DNA of 64,000 nucleotides from Parvibaculaceae bacterium (GTDB lineage Bacteria; Pseudomonadota; Alphaproteobacteria; Parvibaculales; Parvibaculaceae): the NCBI GenBank assembly GCA_028283765.1, contig JAPWJY010000003.1, positions 62,001 through 126,000 of the forward strand, read 5' to 3'. Made by a program: the position numbers and the translations under genes. How positions within the stretch are numbered: position 1 is the first letter of the stretch; every line of letters starts with the position of its first letter. The notes beneath the pieces are model-generated. The model was not told the DNA's origin and searched no databases. It saw only the letters and a program-made list of their open reading frames with translations. Of this stretch, positions 9,440-20,119 are shown piece by piece.

Positions 9440-10726
9440 TCAGATGTCGAGCAGGAGGCGCTGCGGGTCTTCCAGCGATTCCTTGACGCGGACGAGGAAG
9501 GTCACGGCTTCCTTGCCGTCAACGATACGGTGGTCATAGGAGACGGCGAGATACATCATCGGACGGATTTCGACCTTGCCGTTGATGGCGACCGGACGTT
9601 CCTGAATCTTGTGCATGCCCAGAATGCCGGACTGCGGCGCGTTCAGGATCGGGGTCGACATGAGCGAGCCATAGACACCGCCGTTGGAGATGGTGAAGGT
9701 GCCGCCCTGCAATTCATCGAGCTTCAGTTCGCCGTCACGCGCGCGCTTGCCGAAATCGCCGATGGCCTTTTCGATGCCCGCGAGAGACAGGTCCTGCGCT
9801 TCCTTGAGCACGGGCACGATCAGGCCCTTCTCGGTGCCCACGGCCACGCCGATATTGTAGTAGTTCTTGTAGACCAGATCGTCGCCGTCGATCTCGGCGT
9901 TGACCGCCGGGATTTCCCGGAGCGCGGCGATGACGGCCTTCACGAAAAAGCCCATGAAGCCGAGCTTCACGCCGTGCTTCTTCTCGAACAGGTCCTTGTA
10001 CTGGCTGCGCACGGCCATGACGTGCGACATGTCCACCTCGTTGAAGGTGGTCAGCATCGCCGCCGTGTTCTGCGCATCCTTGAGCCTTGTTGCGATGGTC
10101 TTGCGCAGGCGCGTCATGCGCACGCGTTCCTCGCGCGCGCCGGGCTCGGCGGGGGTAGCCGGGATAGACGGCGCAGGGGCGCGGGCCGCCACGGGGGCCG
10201 GAGCAGGAGCAGCGGCGGGGGCCGATGCTTTGGCGTCGATCGCGGCCAGCACGTCGGCCTTGACCAGACGGCCATCCTTGCCGGAGGCGGGGATGCTGGC
10301 GGCATCGAGGCCGTTTTCTTCAATCAGCTTGCGCACCGAAGGGGCAAGGCCCGCGTCTTCAGCCTTGGCGGCGGGAGCGGGAGCCGGGGCAGGCGCGGCG
10401 GCCGGGGCCGGAGCAGCGGCGGGCTTTGCTTCTTCCTTCTTCGGCTCTTCTTTCTTCGGGGCCGTGGGCTTGACGGTCACGCTGTCGCCCGCCGCGCCGA
10501 TGGCGCCGAGCAGGGCACCCACATTCACCGTTTCGCCGGGCTTCACCGAAATCTCGACCAGCACGCCGGAGGCGGGGGCTGGCACTTCCAGCGTCACCTT
10601 GTCCGTTTCGAGTTCGACCAGAGGCTCATCGGCGGCCACCGCCTCGCCCTGCTGCTTGAACCATTGGGCGACGGTAGCTTCCGTGACCGACTCGCCAAGG
10701 GCTGGCACTCGAATTTCCGTGGACAT
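9440..10726 (-). CDS. sucB: 2-oxoglutarate dehydrogenase E2, dihydrolipoyl succinyltransferase
   Basis: E2 core of the 2-oxoglutarate dehydrogenase complex, 428 residues. It has an N-terminal lipoyl domain with the lipoylated lysine in [10 protein letters not shown], a long Ala-Pro-Lys-rich linker, a peripheral subunit-binding domain ([20 protein letters not shown]), a second Ala/Pro linker and the C-terminal catalytic domain ending [16 protein letters not shown], with the active-site histidine in DHRIVDG. The start at 10726 ([13 protein letters not shown]) is the family start; the frame opens six codons earlier. It lies 67 bases behind sucA. Confidence 0.97.
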   Translation of the reverse strand: MSTEIRVPALGESVTEATVAQWFKQQGEAVAADEPLVELETDKVTLEVPAPASGVLVEISVKPGETVNVGALLGAIGAAGDSVTVKPTAPKKEEPKKEEAKPAAAPAPAAAPAPAPAPAAKAEDAGLAPSVRKLIEENGLDAASIPASGKDGRLVKADVLAAIDAKASAPAAAPAPAPVAARAPAPSIPATPAEPGAREERVRMTRLRKTIATRLKDAQNTAAMLTTFNEVDMSHVMAVRSQYKDLFEKKHGVKLGFMGFFVKAVIAALREIPAVNAEIDGDDLVYKNYYNIGVAVGTEKGLIVPVLKEAQDLSLAGIEKAIGDFGKRARDGELKLDELQGGTFTISNGGVYGSLMSTPILNAPQSGILGMHKIQERPVAINGKVEIRPMMYLAVSYDHRIVDGKEAVTFLVRVKESLEDPQRLLLDI

Positions 10727-10793
10727 AGCAGGATGCCTTTCCATTTGGCCCTCCTGCTCGCCCCGGGGCGGCAGGTCAGGGCCGATATTGAAA

Positions 10794-13787
10794 TCAGTCG
10801 TCGTTCAGCGCTTCGGAAAGGAGCTGATTGAGTTCCTGAACATGTTTCTTCATCAGGCCCGCCGCCGTCGCCGCCGAGGCGGAACGGCCGACATAGTGGG
10901 CGCGGCGATGGCGCGAGCCGGTATGGCCCAGCACCCATTCGATATTCGGTTCCATGAAGAACCAGGCGCCCATGTTCTTGGGCTCCTCCTGACACCAGAC
11001 GATCTCCGCCTGCTTGAAGCGGGAAAGTTCGGTGATCAGCGACTTCGCGGGGACGGGATAGAGCTGCTCGACGCGCAGGATGTAGATGTCGTCGATGCCG
11101 CGTTCCTCGCGCGCTTCATAGAGATCGTAATAGACCTTGCCGGAGCAGAGCACGACGCGGCGGATCTTGTCGTCGGGCACGAGCTTGATCTTCGAGGCCT
11201 CGGGATCGCGCTGGGCGTCGTCCCAGAGCACGCGGTGGAACGAGCTTTCCGGCCCGAACTCCGAGAGTTTCGACACGGCCCGCTTGTGGCGCAGCAGCGA
11301 CTTGGGCGTCATCAGCACCAGCGGCTTCCTGAAGTTGCGGTGCATCTGGCGGCGCAGGATATGGAAATAGTTGAACGGCGTGGTGCAGTTCGCAACCTGC
11401 ATGTTGTCTTCGGCGCACATCTGCAGATAGCGCTCGAGGCGGGCCGAGGAATGCTCCGGGCCCTGCCCTTCATAGCCATGGGGCAGCAGCATCACGAGGC
11501 CGGACATGCGCAGCCATTTGCGCTCGCCGCTGGTGATGAACTGGTCAACCACCACCTGCGCGCCGTTGGCGAAGTCGCCGAACTGCGCTTCCCAGAGCGT
11601 CAGCGCCTTGGGCTCGGCAAGGCTGTAGCCGTATTCAAAGCCGAGCACGGCGGCTTCCGAGAGCATCGAGTTGATGACCTCGAATTCCGACTGGCCGCCC
11701 AGAACGTTGCTCTGGAATTCGGCAGGCCGCCCCAGCACATTGTTGAGCGGGATGTAGCGGTCTTCATTTTCCTGATCCGTCAGCACCGAGTGGCGCTGGG
11801 AGAAGGTGCCGCGCTCGGAATCCTGGCCCGAGAGGCGAATCTTGAAGCCTTCCTCAAGGAGCGTGCCGAAGGCCAGCGCCTCGCCCATGGACCAGTCGAT
11901 GTTCTCGCCGGTCTCGATCATCTGGCGGCGCTGTTCCATCAGGCGCTGAACGGTCTTGTGGGGATGGAACGTCGGCGGAATCTCGGTCAGCTTGCGGCCG
12001 ATGTCGCGCAGCGTTTCAAGCGGCACGGCGGTTTCGCCGCGCTGGGCCTGGCCGTCCGCCGAGGCGAAGCCCGCCCAGCGGCCATCGAGCCAGTCGGCCT
12101 TGTTGGGACGGAAAGTATTGGAGCCCTCGAACTCGCCTTCCAGCAGCAACCGGAATTCCTCGATGCGCGAGCGCACGCCTTCCTCGGTGATCAGGCCTTC
12201 GCGCACGAGCCGGTCCGCATAGATCTGCAACGTCGTCGGATGGTTGCGGATCTTCTTGTACATGAGCGGCTGGGTGAAGCTCGGCTCATCGCCTTCATTG
12301 TGGCCGAAGCGGCGGTAGCAGAACATGTCCACGACCACGGGCCGTCCGAAGCGCTGGCGGAACTCGACCGCGATCTTGGTCGCATGGACCACGGCTTCCG
12401 GGTCGTCGCCGTTTACATGGAAGATCGGCGCCTGCACCATCTTCGCCACATCCGAAGGATAGGGCGAGGAACGTGAATAGATCGGACTGGTGGTGAAGCC
12501 GATCTGGTTGTTGACGATGAAATGGATCGAGCCGCCGGTGCGGTGGCCCTTGAGGCCGGAAAGGCCGAGGCATTCCGCCACCACGCCCTGGCCCGCGAAG
12601 GCGGCGTCGCCATGGAGCAGCAGCGGGATTACCGAACTGCGGTCATAGCCGTTCTGGTCCTGCTTGGCGCGGGCCTTGCCCAGCACCACCGGATCGACGA
12701 TTTCCAGATGCGAGGGGTTCGCCGTCAGCGAAAGGTGAACCTTGTTGCCGTCGAACTCGCGGTCCGACGAGGCGCCCAGATGATATTTGACGTCGCCCGA
12801 GCCTTCCACGTCCTCAGGGGTGGACGAGCCGCCCTTGAATTCGTTGAAGATGGCGCGGTAGGGCTTGGACAGGAAATTGGCGAGCACGTTGAGGCGGCCG
12901 CGATGGGGCATCCCCAGCACGATTTCCTTCACGCCGAGCGCGCCGCCGCGCTTGATGATCTGCTCCATCGCCGGGATCATGGCTTCCGCGCCATCGAGGC
13001 CGAAGCGCTTGGTGCCGACATATTTGGTGCCGCAGAACTTCTCGAAGCCTTCGGCCTGAATGAGCTTGTCGAGGATCGCGAGCTTGCCGAGGTCGGAGAA
13101 GCTCACTTCCTTGTCCGGCCCCTCGATCCGCTGCTGGATCCAGGCCTTTTCCTCCGGGTCGCCGATGTGCATGAACTCGACGGCGAGCGTGCCGCAATAG
13201 GTGCGGCGCAGGATGTCGAGCATCTGGCGCACGGTCGCGGTCTCAAGGCCGAGCACATTGTCGATGAAGATCGGGCGGTCGAGATCGGCCTCGCCGAAGC
13301 CATAGCTCTCCGGCTGCAGTTCCGGGTGGTGCGATTTCTCTCGCAGGTGCAGCGGGTCGATGTCGGCGTCGAGGTGTCCACGAATCCGGTAGGCCCGGAT
13401 CATCATCAGCGCACGCACGGAATCGAGCGTGGCTGCGCGGATTTCGTCCTGGCTTGCGCCGCCGCCGGCGCGTCCGGTGATTTTCTGCTGGAGCCTGTTC
13501 TGGTCGACGGTGTCGCCAAGCGCGCTCACATAGTCGCCGTCGGCGGTGCCTGCCCAGTTGCTGCGCTGCCAGGAAGCGCCCTTGGCCTCGCGCAGCACAT
13601 CAGCCGGGGCATCGCCCAGTTCCTGGAAGAAAGTCCGCCATTCGGCGCTCACCTGATCCGGGCTGTTCTGATATTTCGCGTAAAGCTGTTCCACATAGGC
13701 CGCATTGGTGCCGTAGAGGAAGGAAGTCTGCTCAAAACGCTCAAGGGCGTCGTCTTTGCTCATCTGGACCGGTGCGGTAACCCGCAT
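10794..13787 (-). CDS. sucA: 2-oxoglutarate dehydrogenase E1
   Basis: Thiamine-diphosphate E1 component, 997 residues, which decarboxylates 2-oxoglutarate and reductively succinylates the E2 lipoyl group. Family hallmarks include the N-terminal [18 protein letters not shown] segment, [17 protein letters not shown], the ThDP-binding [13 protein letters not shown] with downstream NNQIGFTT, and the C-terminal [11 protein letters not shown] region. Length is normal. ATG at 13787 or at 13763 is possible; neither has a strong ribosome-binding site. It follows sucD after a 192-base spacer that holds a perfect hairpin. Confidence 0.97.
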   Translation of the reverse strand: MRVTAPVQMSKDDALERFEQTSFLYGTNAAYVEQLYAKYQNSPDQVSAEWRTFFQELGDAPADVLREAKGASWQRSNWAGTADGDYVSALGDTVDQNRLQQKITGRAGGGASQDEIRAATLDSVRALMMIRAYRIRGHLDADIDPLHLREKSHHPELQPESYGFGEADLDRPIFIDNVLGLETATVRQMLDILRRTYCGTLAVEFMHIGDPEEKAWIQQRIEGPDKEVSFSDLGKLAILDKLIQAEGFEKFCGTKYVGTKRFGLDGAEAMIPAMEQIIKRGGALGVKEIVLGMPHRGRLNVLANFLSKPYRAIFNEFKGGSSTPEDVEGSGDVKYHLGASSDREFDGNKVHLSLTANPSHLEIVDPVVLGKARAKQDQNGYDRSSVIPLLLHGDAAFAGQGVVAECLGLSGLKGHRTGGSIHFIVNNQIGFTTSPIYSRSSPYPSDVAKMVQAPIFHVNGDDPEAVVHATKIAVEFRQRFGRPVVVDMFCYRRFGHNEGDEPSFTQPLMYKKIRNHPTTLQIYADRLVREGLITEEGVRSRIEEFRLLLEGEFEGSNTFRPNKADWLDGRWAGFASADGQAQRGETAVPLETLRDIGRKLTEIPPTFHPHKTVQRLMEQRRQMIETGENIDWSMGEALAFGTLLEEGFKIRLSGQDSERGTFSQRHSVLTDQENEDRYIPLNNVLGRPAEFQSNVLGGQSEFEVINSMLSEAAVLGFEYGYSLAEPKALTLWEAQFGDFANGAQVVVDQFITSGERKWLRMSGLVMLLPHGYEGQGPEHSSARLERYLQMCAEDNMQVANCTTPFNYFHILRRQMHRNFRKPLVLMTPKSLLRHKRAVSKLSEFGPESSFHRVLWDDAQRDPEASKIKLVPDDKIRRVVLCSGKVYYDLYEAREERGIDDIYILRVEQLYPVPAKSLITELSRFKQAEIVWCQEEPKNMGAWFFMEPNIEWVLGHTGSRHRRAHYVGRSASAATAAGLMKKHVQELNQLLSEALNDD

Positions 13788-13940
13788 CCCTTCAGTTGCT
13801 TCGATTGCATGATCGCATCAGGGAAGCGATGCAACCGGTGACGTTGTCGTACTGGTGCCATGTATGGCGGCGCAGGGTGCGTTCAAGGCTGGTGACGGCT
13901 GGCTCAGGGATCATGTGACCCTTCGATCACTGTTTGATGA

Positions 13941-13968
13941 CTTTACGGGGCCGTGGGGCCCCGTAAAG
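13941..13968. promoter_or_regulatory. Perfect 12-bp hairpin between sucD and sucA
   Basis: CTTTACGGGGCC at 13941-13952 is perfectly complementary to 13957-13968, with a 4-base loop. It starts 12 bases before the end of the sucD-sucA spacer's upstream side. No T run follows it on the minus strand, the direction of transcription, so it is more likely an mRNA processing, stability or attenuation element than a simple terminator. On the plus strand a loose T-rich stretch follows, but no plus-strand gene precedes it. Confidence 0.55.
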
Positions 13969-13979
13969 CATGTTTTATT

Positions 13980-14855
13980 TCAGCCGCGCAGGACTTCGAC
14001 CAGCGTCGTGCCAAGCGCGGACGGCGAGGGCGAAACGCGGATGCCCGCGGCGGTCATGGCTTCGATCTTGGCTTCCGCCGTGCCGCGGCCGCCCGAGACG
14101 ATGGCGCCCGCATGGCCCATGCGGCGGCCGGGAGGGGCGGTCACGCCGGCGATGAAACCGACCATCGGCTTCTTGATCTTCGACTGGATCAGGAAGTCGG
14201 CGGCTTCTTCTTCCGCCGTGCCGCCGATCTCGCCGATCATGATGATCGACTTTGTGTCGGGGTCGGCGAGGAAAAGCTCCAGCGCGTCGATGAAGTTGGT
14301 GCCGTTGACCGGGTCGCCGCCGATGCCGATGCAGGTCGTCTGGCCAAGGCCGACGGCCGTGGTCTGGTGAACCGCTTCATAGGTCAGCGTGCCCGAGCGT
14401 GAGACGATGCCGACCGAACCCGGCATGTGGATATGGCCCGGCATGATGCCGATCTTGCACTGGCCGGGCGTGATCACGCCGGGGCAGTTCGGCCCGATGA
14501 GCCGGGTTTTGGAGCCGGAAAGGGCGCGCTTGACCCGCACCATGTCGAGCACCGGAATGCCCTCGGTGATGCAGACGGCAAGCTCGATGCCCGCGTCGAT
14601 GGCTTCAAGGATCGCGTCGGCGGCGAACGGCGGCGGCACATAGATGGCGGAGGCGGTGGCGCCGGTCTTCTCCACGGCTTCAGCCACGGTGTCGAACACG
14701 GGCAGGTCGAGGTGCGTCGAGCCGCCCTTGCCCGGGGCAACGCCGCCGACCATCTTGGTGCCGTAGGCGATCGCGGCCTCGGAGTGGAACGTGCCCTGCT
14801 TGCCGGTGAAGCCCTGGCAGATGACTTTGGTGTTTCTATCGACGAGTACGGCCAT
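13980..14855 (-). CDS. sucD: Succinyl-CoA synthetase subunit alpha
   Basis: Alpha subunit of ADP-forming succinyl-CoA ligase, 291 residues, which makes ATP from succinyl-CoA. The CoA-binding N-terminus ([20 protein letters not shown]) and the phosphohistidine region [17 protein letters not shown] are clear. The active-site histidine lies in the MGHAGAI motif. The start codon overlaps the sucC stop by one base (TAATG), which indicates translational coupling between the two subunits. Confidence 0.97.
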   Translation of the reverse strand: MAVLVDRNTKVICQGFTGKQGTFHSEAAIAYGTKMVGGVAPGKGGSTHLDLPVFDTVAEAVEKTGATASAIYVPPPFAADAILEAIDAGIELAVCITEGIPVLDMVRVKRALSGSKTRLIGPNCPGVITPGQCKIGIMPGHIHMPGSVGIVSRSGTLTYEAVHQTTAVGLGQTTCIGIGGDPVNGTNFIDALELFLADPDTKSIIMIGEIGGTAEEEAADFLIQSKIKKPMVGFIAGVTAPPGRRMGHAGAIVSGGRGTAEAKIEAMTAAGIRVSPSPSALGTTLVEVLRG

Positions 14856-16024
14856 TATGCGGCTTCCTTCACGGCTTTGACGATCTTCTCGGCTGCATCA
14901 GCGAGATTGTCCGCGGAGATGATGGGCAGGCCGCTCTCGGCCATGATCTTCTTGCCAAGTTCGACGTTGGTGCCTTCGAGGCGCACGACGAGCGGCACCT
15001 TGAGGCTGACTTCGCGCGCCGCCGCGATCACGCCTTCGGCGATGATGTCGCAACGCATGATGCCGCCGAAAATGTTGACGAGAATGCCTTCGACATTGGG
15101 GTCCGACAGGATGATCTTGAAGGCTGCCGTAACCTTCTCCCTGGTCGCGCCGCCGCCCACGTCGAGGAAGTTGGCGGGCTCCGATCCGTAGAGCTTGATG
15201 ATGTCCATGGTGGCCATGGCAAGGCCTGCGCCGTTCACCATGCAGCCGATCTTGCCGTCGAGCTTGACGTAGTTGAGATCGTAGCTGGAGGCTTCGACCT
15301 CGGCCGGATCTTCTTCCGTCAGGTCGCGAAGTTCCACGATGTCCTTGTGACGGAACAGCGCGTTGTCGTCGAAGCCGATCTTGGCGTCGAGGCAGATGAG
15401 GTTGCCCTCGCCGGTGACGACCAGCGGGTTGATTTCAAGCTGCGACATGTCCTCGGCCACGAAAGCCTTGTAGAGCTTTTCAACCAGCGCGACGCCCTGC
15501 TTGACCTGATCTCCTTCGAGACCCAGCGCATAGGCGACCTTGCGGCCATGGAAGGAACTGACGCCCGAGGCCGGGTCGATCGAGAAGGTCAGGATCTTTT
15601 CCGGCGTGTCATGGGCGACCGCCTCGATGTCCATGCCGCCTTCGGTCGAGACGATGAAGGCGATGCGCGAGGTCGCGCGGTCCACCAGCACCGAGAGATA
15701 GAGCTCGCGGGCGATGTTGGAGCCTTCCTCGATATAGAGGCGGTTGACCTGCTTGCCGTGCGGGCCGGTCTGGTGGGTCACGAGGATCGAACCCAGCAGG
15801 CGGGTCGACTCCGCGCGGACATCGTCAAGCGTTTTCACGACCTTGACGCCGCCGGCCTTGCCGCGGCCGCCGGCGTGAATCTGGGCCTTGACGACATAGA
15901 CCGGACCACCGAGCTTTTCAGCCGCCGCGACGGCTTCATCGGGTGTGAACGCGGGGATGCCTTTGGGGACAGCGACGCCATATTTGGCGAGCACTGCCTT
16001 TGCTTGGTATTCATGGATATTCAT
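14855..16024 (-). CDS. sucC: Succinyl-CoA synthetase subunit beta
   Basis: Beta subunit of succinyl-CoA ligase, 389 residues, with an N-terminal ATP-grasp domain. The start [17 protein letters not shown] is the family N-terminus; a GTG two codons earlier is possible, but the ATG at 16024 has AGGAA upstream. Further signatures are [27 protein letters not shown] and the C-terminal [15 protein letters not shown]. It is the first gene of the sucCDAB-lpd cluster and is preceded by a 250-base spacer that should hold the operon promoter. Confidence 0.97.
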   Translation of the reverse strand: MNIHEYQAKAVLAKYGVAVPKGIPAFTPDEAVAAAEKLGGPVYVVKAQIHAGGRGKAGGVKVVKTLDDVRAESTRLLGSILVTHQTGPHGKQVNRLYIEEGSNIARELYLSVLVDRATSRIAFIVSTEGGMDIEAVAHDTPEKILTFSIDPASGVSSFHGRKVAYALGLEGDQVKQGVALVEKLYKAFVAEDMSQLEINPLVVTGEGNLICLDAKIGFDDNALFRHKDIVELRDLTEEDPAEVEASSYDLNYVKLDGKIGCMVNGAGLAMATMDIIKLYGSEPANFLDVGGGATREKVTAAFKIILSDPNVEGILVNIFGGIMRCDIIAEGVIAAAREVSLKVPLVVRLEGTNVELGKKIMAESGLPIISADNLADAAEKIVKAVKEAA

Positions 16025-16096
16025 GGGCACATTCCTGAGGCTCTGGGCGGGCCTGGGGCTCTAGGGGCCTGGCTCTTTTGGCGGGCGATAGTGAGG

Positions 16097-16126
16097 CCGC
16101 GTTAAGACGTGCAAAAATAAACGCGG
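16097..16126. repeat. Inverted repeat in the sucC upstream region
   Basis: CCGCGTT at 16097-16103 and AACGCGG at 16120-16126 form a 7-bp dyad with a 16-base spacer, about 75-100 bases ahead of the sucC start. It could be an operator or a leader hairpin of the suc operon. Position is the only support. Confidence 0.35.
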
Positions 16127-16209
16127 GCTCCATAGTGGATGCAGCACGAAGATGAGCGATGGGAATGGTTATAGCACCGGGGATACGGCGCGCAATCTTT
16201 TCCGCAAAA

Positions 16210-16229
16210 GAATGAATGCGGATTCATTC
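16210..16229. promoter_or_regulatory. Palindrome GAATGAAT-N4-ATTCATTC upstream of sucC
   Basis: A perfect 8-bp inverted repeat with a GCGG centre lies between the metallo-hydrolase stop and sucC. It resembles TetR-family operator sequences such as the TGAATGA..TCATTCA type described for fatty-acid regulators. On the minus strand TTTT follows, so a weak terminator for the metallo-hydrolase gene is the alternative. A 10-bp palindrome GACAATTGTC lies close by at 16244-16253. Confidence 0.45.
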
Positions 16230-16274
16230 AGCTAAGCTATTTAGACAATTGTCATTTTTTGTTCATGTGCTCTG

Positions 16275-17354
16275 TCAGAGCAGATCCTTCGTCTCAATCT
16301 CTTTCGTCCCCTGCGGCAGACGGATCAGCAGCCCGTCCTCGCCGATCCTCGTCTTGACCGGTCCGGCAATGTCCTTGACCCCGCGCATGAACATGCGCCG
16401 TGCCAGCGCATTGGGCAATGGCGGCACGATATGGTTGTAAACGAGGAGCGAAACCCCGGCTTTCCGGGCGATTTCGGCGGCCTCGCCGGGGCTGGTGTGA
16501 TAATCGAGCGTATCCGTCAGCATGTCGGAGCGGCGCTGGTCGCCGGTAGCCGCGAGCGCGCTCGCGATCATCCCGACCATGCTGCGGTTCAGCGCCTCGT
16601 GGATGAGCACATCGGCTCCCATGGAGGCGAAGACCATGTTGGGGACAGGTGTGGTGTCCCCGCTGACGATGGCGACCCGGCCGCCATATTCGGCCCGGAA
16701 GCCGAAAGCTGGGTCGATCGGATGATGATCGACCAGAAAGGCGCTGATCCTGAGCCCGTCCCGGTCATAGACCGGCACGAACTGGCCCGGAGCGGGGGTG
16801 GGGATCAGTTCGGGGATCATCCGCGCGGCATCCGGCGGCATGTGACAGGCGTCATGGTGCGCTTCGCGGAAGCCCGCATCGAGGGTGTAGGCGGTGGCGA
16901 AACCGTTGACCACTTCCAGCGTGCCCTCGGGACCCTTGACGTCGAGAGGCTGCCTGCGGCCTGCGATCCAGCTCTGTACCGCGACCTCGCCCAGATCCCC
17001 GATATGGTCGGAATGATGGTGGGTCAGGAGAACCGTGTCGATCGCGTGAGCGGGAAACCGCGCGGCGGCAAGGCGCGTCCAGGAGCCGGGACCGGCATCG
17101 ATCAGCACAATATGGCCGCCCGCGATAATCGCCGTGCAGGTGTTGGCCCGGCTGCTGTCGGGCATGGGCGAACCCGTGCCGCACAGATAGACCTGGAGGC
17201 TCTTGTCGTCGAGCGCAAGGGCGGGCGCTGCGGCAAGCCGGCGGGCGGCCAGGCGCTCAAAGAGCCTGTCTTGTAATCGGGGAAGGAACATGAAGGCAGC
17301 GAGGATGGCAAGCGCCACGACCACGATAATTCCGACTGTGCAGATCAGGATCAT
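16275..17354 (-). CDS. Membrane-anchored metallo-beta-lactamase-fold hydrolase
   Basis: Metallo-beta-lactamase superfamily protein of 359 residues with an N-terminal hydrophobic anchor (MILICTVGIIVVVALAILAA). The metal-binding motif HHHSDHIG is intact, and further ligands are likely in the SGDTTP and YNHIVPPLP segments. Overall it resembles RNase Z/arylsulfatase-like hydrolases, but the membrane anchor argues for a small-molecule hydrolase facing the periplasm. The start at 17354 has GGAG just upstream; a further in-frame start at 17384 lacks one. It lies between the AT-rich island and sucC on the same strand. Confidence 0.85.
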   Translation of the reverse strand: MILICTVGIIVVVALAILAAFMFLPRLQDRLFERLAARRLAAAPALALDDKSLQVYLCGTGSPMPDSSRANTCTAIIAGGHIVLIDAGPGSWTRLAAARFPAHAIDTVLLTHHHSDHIGDLGEVAVQSWIAGRRQPLDVKGPEGTLEVVNGFATAYTLDAGFREAHHDACHMPPDAARMIPELIPTPAPGQFVPVYDRDGLRISAFLVDHHPIDPAFGFRAEYGGRVAIVSGDTTPVPNMVFASMGADVLIHEALNRSMVGMIASALAATGDQRRSDMLTDTLDYHTSPGEAAEIARKAGVSLLVYNHIVPPLPNALARRMFMRGVKDIAGPVKTRIGEDGLLIRLPQGTKEIETKDLL

Positions 17355-17436
17355 TTTGTCTCCGCCTATTTTAATGTTGTACATTATTTTTTGTCAGTCT
17401 GGCATATTTCCCTTCAATTGCAATCCTCTGAAAAGA

Positions 17437-17473
17437 GATCGTCTCCCTGTTACAAACCAGCAGGGAGACGATC
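17437..17473. terminator. Perfect 13-bp hairpin, possible terminator
   Basis: GATCGTCTCCCTG at 17437-17449 pairs perfectly with 17461-17473 across an 11-base loop. On the minus strand the stem is followed by CTCTTTT, so it could end a minus-strand transcript from the island at 17.45-18.0 kb. The stop codon of the hypothetical reading frame 17450-18004 falls in its loop. Confidence 0.5.
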
Positions 17474-18004
17474 ATGGGCTGGACGCAGGTCTGAATCCGT
17501 TCGGCTCATGTCTCCAGACCAGAACCGGAGGGCCAGGATTCCTCGCTCTCCCGTGGTGTTGCCCGTGGTGTTGATTGTCCGGACAGGGGGCTGGTTTTCC
17601 GGGTGGCGTCTTCTGCTTCCTTCAGGTCCTTTGACTTCAGTCCGCTCAATGAACCGATGAGGTCGCTGTCCGCCAAGGTTCCCCGGTTGGCCTGATAGGA
17701 TGGGCGGCTTTCGGCCCGGAACTGTACGCCGGGGGGCGGTGGCCAGGCTTTCCCCGCTCCTGAGGCGCTGAATGGCGGATTTCAACTCTGACGGGCGCTT
17801 GTTGGCTGTTTCCCTGACTTCCGATTGCGCTGTTCGAACGGGAGTCCCGGCTGCCTTCCCGGGTAACGTGTTTCCCGCCTTCTTGCCTGATCTGGCCATG
17901 AACAGGTTTTCGGCATTGCGAAGCGCATTCGGCCGGAGATGTTGTCTCAGGCCGGTCGTCCGGGGTAGCGTAATGGTCTTTGTGGGCGCATCCGGTGTGG
18001 CCAC
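17450..18004 (-). CDS. Hypothetical protein, doubtful
   Basis: A 184-codon frame with GTG start that I do not recognise. The predicted product is basic and rich in Arg, Pro, Thr and Gly, with no membrane segment and no motif I can name. There is no clear ribosome-binding site. In its favour, a perfect hairpin with a following T run sits at its stop, and no better gene occupies the stretch. Against it, composition is like that of a chance frame in GC-rich DNA, and a plus-strand frame (17772-18023) overlaps it. It may be a decayed or acquired gene. Confidence 0.22.
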   Translation of the reverse strand: MATPDAPTKTITLPRTTGLRQHLRPNALRNAENLFMARSGKKAGNTLPGKAAGTPVRTAQSEVRETANKRPSELKSAIQRLRSGESLATAPRRTVPGRKPPILSGQPGNLGGQRPHRFIERTEVKGPEGSRRRHPENQPPVRTINTTGNTTGERGILALRFWSGDMSRTDSDLRPAHDRLPAGL

Positions 18005-18055
18005 AGGGCGGCAGCCGGAGTAATCACGGGCGCCGGTATTTTATCAATGGGCATG

Positions 18056-18240
18056 TGAACCCAAAATTTTGTGAAATAAAATATTTCCAGTCAGCTGGTA
18101 TAAGTGGATGTAGAATGATGATTCATATATTTAACAAAAATATAAATTTAAGACTTTTAAATTTGGAAGATTTTTTGAGTATTTTTATCTTTATTTATTA
18201 AGTATTATTATTTTATTCGAATCTGTATTTCATGCTGCGC
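18056..18240. other. AT-rich island downstream of mdh
   Basis: About 180 bases of strongly AT-rich DNA (long A and T runs, visibly far below the GC content of every neighbour) lie between the mdh terminator and the doubtful gene at 17.45-18.0 kb. I see no gene, tRNA, terminal repeat or integrase. It may be the scar of an acquired element or a nucleoid-protein binding tract. Confidence 0.6.
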
Positions 18241-18265
18241 CAGGTACAGGCCAGAGTCAGCAGAA

Positions 18266-18304
18266 ACAAAAATGGCCGCCCGACGGATCGGACGGCCATA
18301 TGAT
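18266..18304 (-). terminator. Rho-independent terminator of mdh
   Basis: On the minus strand GGCCGTCCGA pairs with TCGGGCGGCC (one G-U pair) across a 4-base loop, followed by ATTTTTG. It starts 20 bases after the mdh stop and separates mdh transcription from the sucCDAB-lpd genes downstream. Confidence 0.88.
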
Positions 18305-18323
18305 TGTCAGGCTATAAAGGAAT

Positions 18324-19343
<1,020 letters not shown>

Positions 19344-19379
19344 TCAGTAGCGCGAATCCGGCTCCGCCGCAATGCGGCG

Positions 19380-20036
19380 TCAGGCCGTTTCCTTCTGCTG
19401 GGCATGCATTCCGGGAGGGGCGAGTTCGGGAGCAGGATCGCTGGCATGGATGCCGGCGCGCAGGCCCGCGATCAGCATCTCGTAAACCCCCTGCAACTCG
19501 CGTTCGAGCCGGTCGAGGGGCAGGCGCGTGAAAAGCTGGGGGTAGCTGAACTTCATGGTGGCCGACTGGATCATCTCGGCGATGAAGTCTGTGTCGGACA
19601 CGCGGAATTCACCCGAGGCATTGCCCATTTCAAGGATGAGCCTCAACACCTTGCGCTCGCGCCAGAGGCCTTCGTCATAAAAAGTGGGTCGTTCGCTGCC
19701 GACGATATGGGCCATTTCGACCAGCTTGGGTGAATGTTCCAGCCGCTGGAAAGTCGTCCGCAGATCCTCGAACAGGAAATCATGGACGCGCTGCGCGGCA
19801 GTGCGGCCGGGCCGGGCCACAACCTTGGCCAGTTCCTCGGCGGTCTCGACCGAGGACTGGCGGCAGATGGCCTCCGCTATATCCAGCTTGCCGCTGAAAT
19901 AACGGTAGAGATTGCCCGGCGACATGTCGCAGTCCTGCGCCAGTTCAGCCATGGTGGTCTTGCCATAGCCATAGTGCGCGATCCGCGTCTTTGCAGCGGC
20001 GATGATTTTATGGCGTGTTTTGTCAGGCTCGGTCAT
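19380..20036 (-). CDS. TetR-family transcriptional regulator
   Basis: TetR-type repressor of 218 residues. The N-terminal helix-turn-helix is about residues 12-50 (IIAAAKTRIAHYGYGKTTMA, then DMSPGNLYRYFSGK). The C-terminal ligand domain contains YPQLFTRLPLDRLERELQG, seen in a group of proteobacterial TetR proteins without known ligand. The gene is divergent from gpsA across 83 bases that hold palindromes, so it may control itself and gpsA. Confidence 0.92.
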   Translation of the reverse strand: MTEPDKTRHKIIAAAKTRIAHYGYGKTTMAELAQDCDMSPGNLYRYFSGKLDIAEAICRQSSVETAEELAKVVARPGRTAAQRVHDFLFEDLRTTFQRLEHSPKLVEMAHIVGSERPTFYDEGLWRERKVLRLILEMGNASGEFRVSDTDFIAEMIQSATMKFSYPQLFTRLPLDRLERELQGVYEMLIAGLRAGIHASDPAPELAPPGMHAQQKETA

Positions 20037-20059
20037 AAGAGCAGTATAGACTTCCTGGA

Positions 20060-20085
20060 TGAATATTCAACGAATCGTTCATTCG
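20060..20085. promoter_or_regulatory. Candidate TetR operator
   Basis: Two adjoining dyads, TGAATATTCA at 20060-20069 and CGAAT-N5-ATTCG at 20071-20085, lie between the divergent TetR and gpsA genes. TetR proteins commonly bind such palindromes next to their own gene. The GAAT/ATTC half-sites resemble those in the palindrome at 16210-16229. Confidence 0.45.
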
Positions 20086-20119
20086 TCATTTTTGGGACGT
20101 TTCCAAAGGAGAGTGAGCC

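Noticed and set aside
9900-12476. An 858-codon open frame on the plus strand
   Set aside because: It lies antisense to sucB and sucA, whose products are unmistakable. The predicted protein has the low-complexity composition of a frame opposite GC-rich codons.
17437-17473. An integron attC site or transposon end at the 13-bp hairpin
   Set aside because: The stem is perfect and lacks the imperfect pairing and conserved core of attC. There is no transposase or integrase gene nearby.
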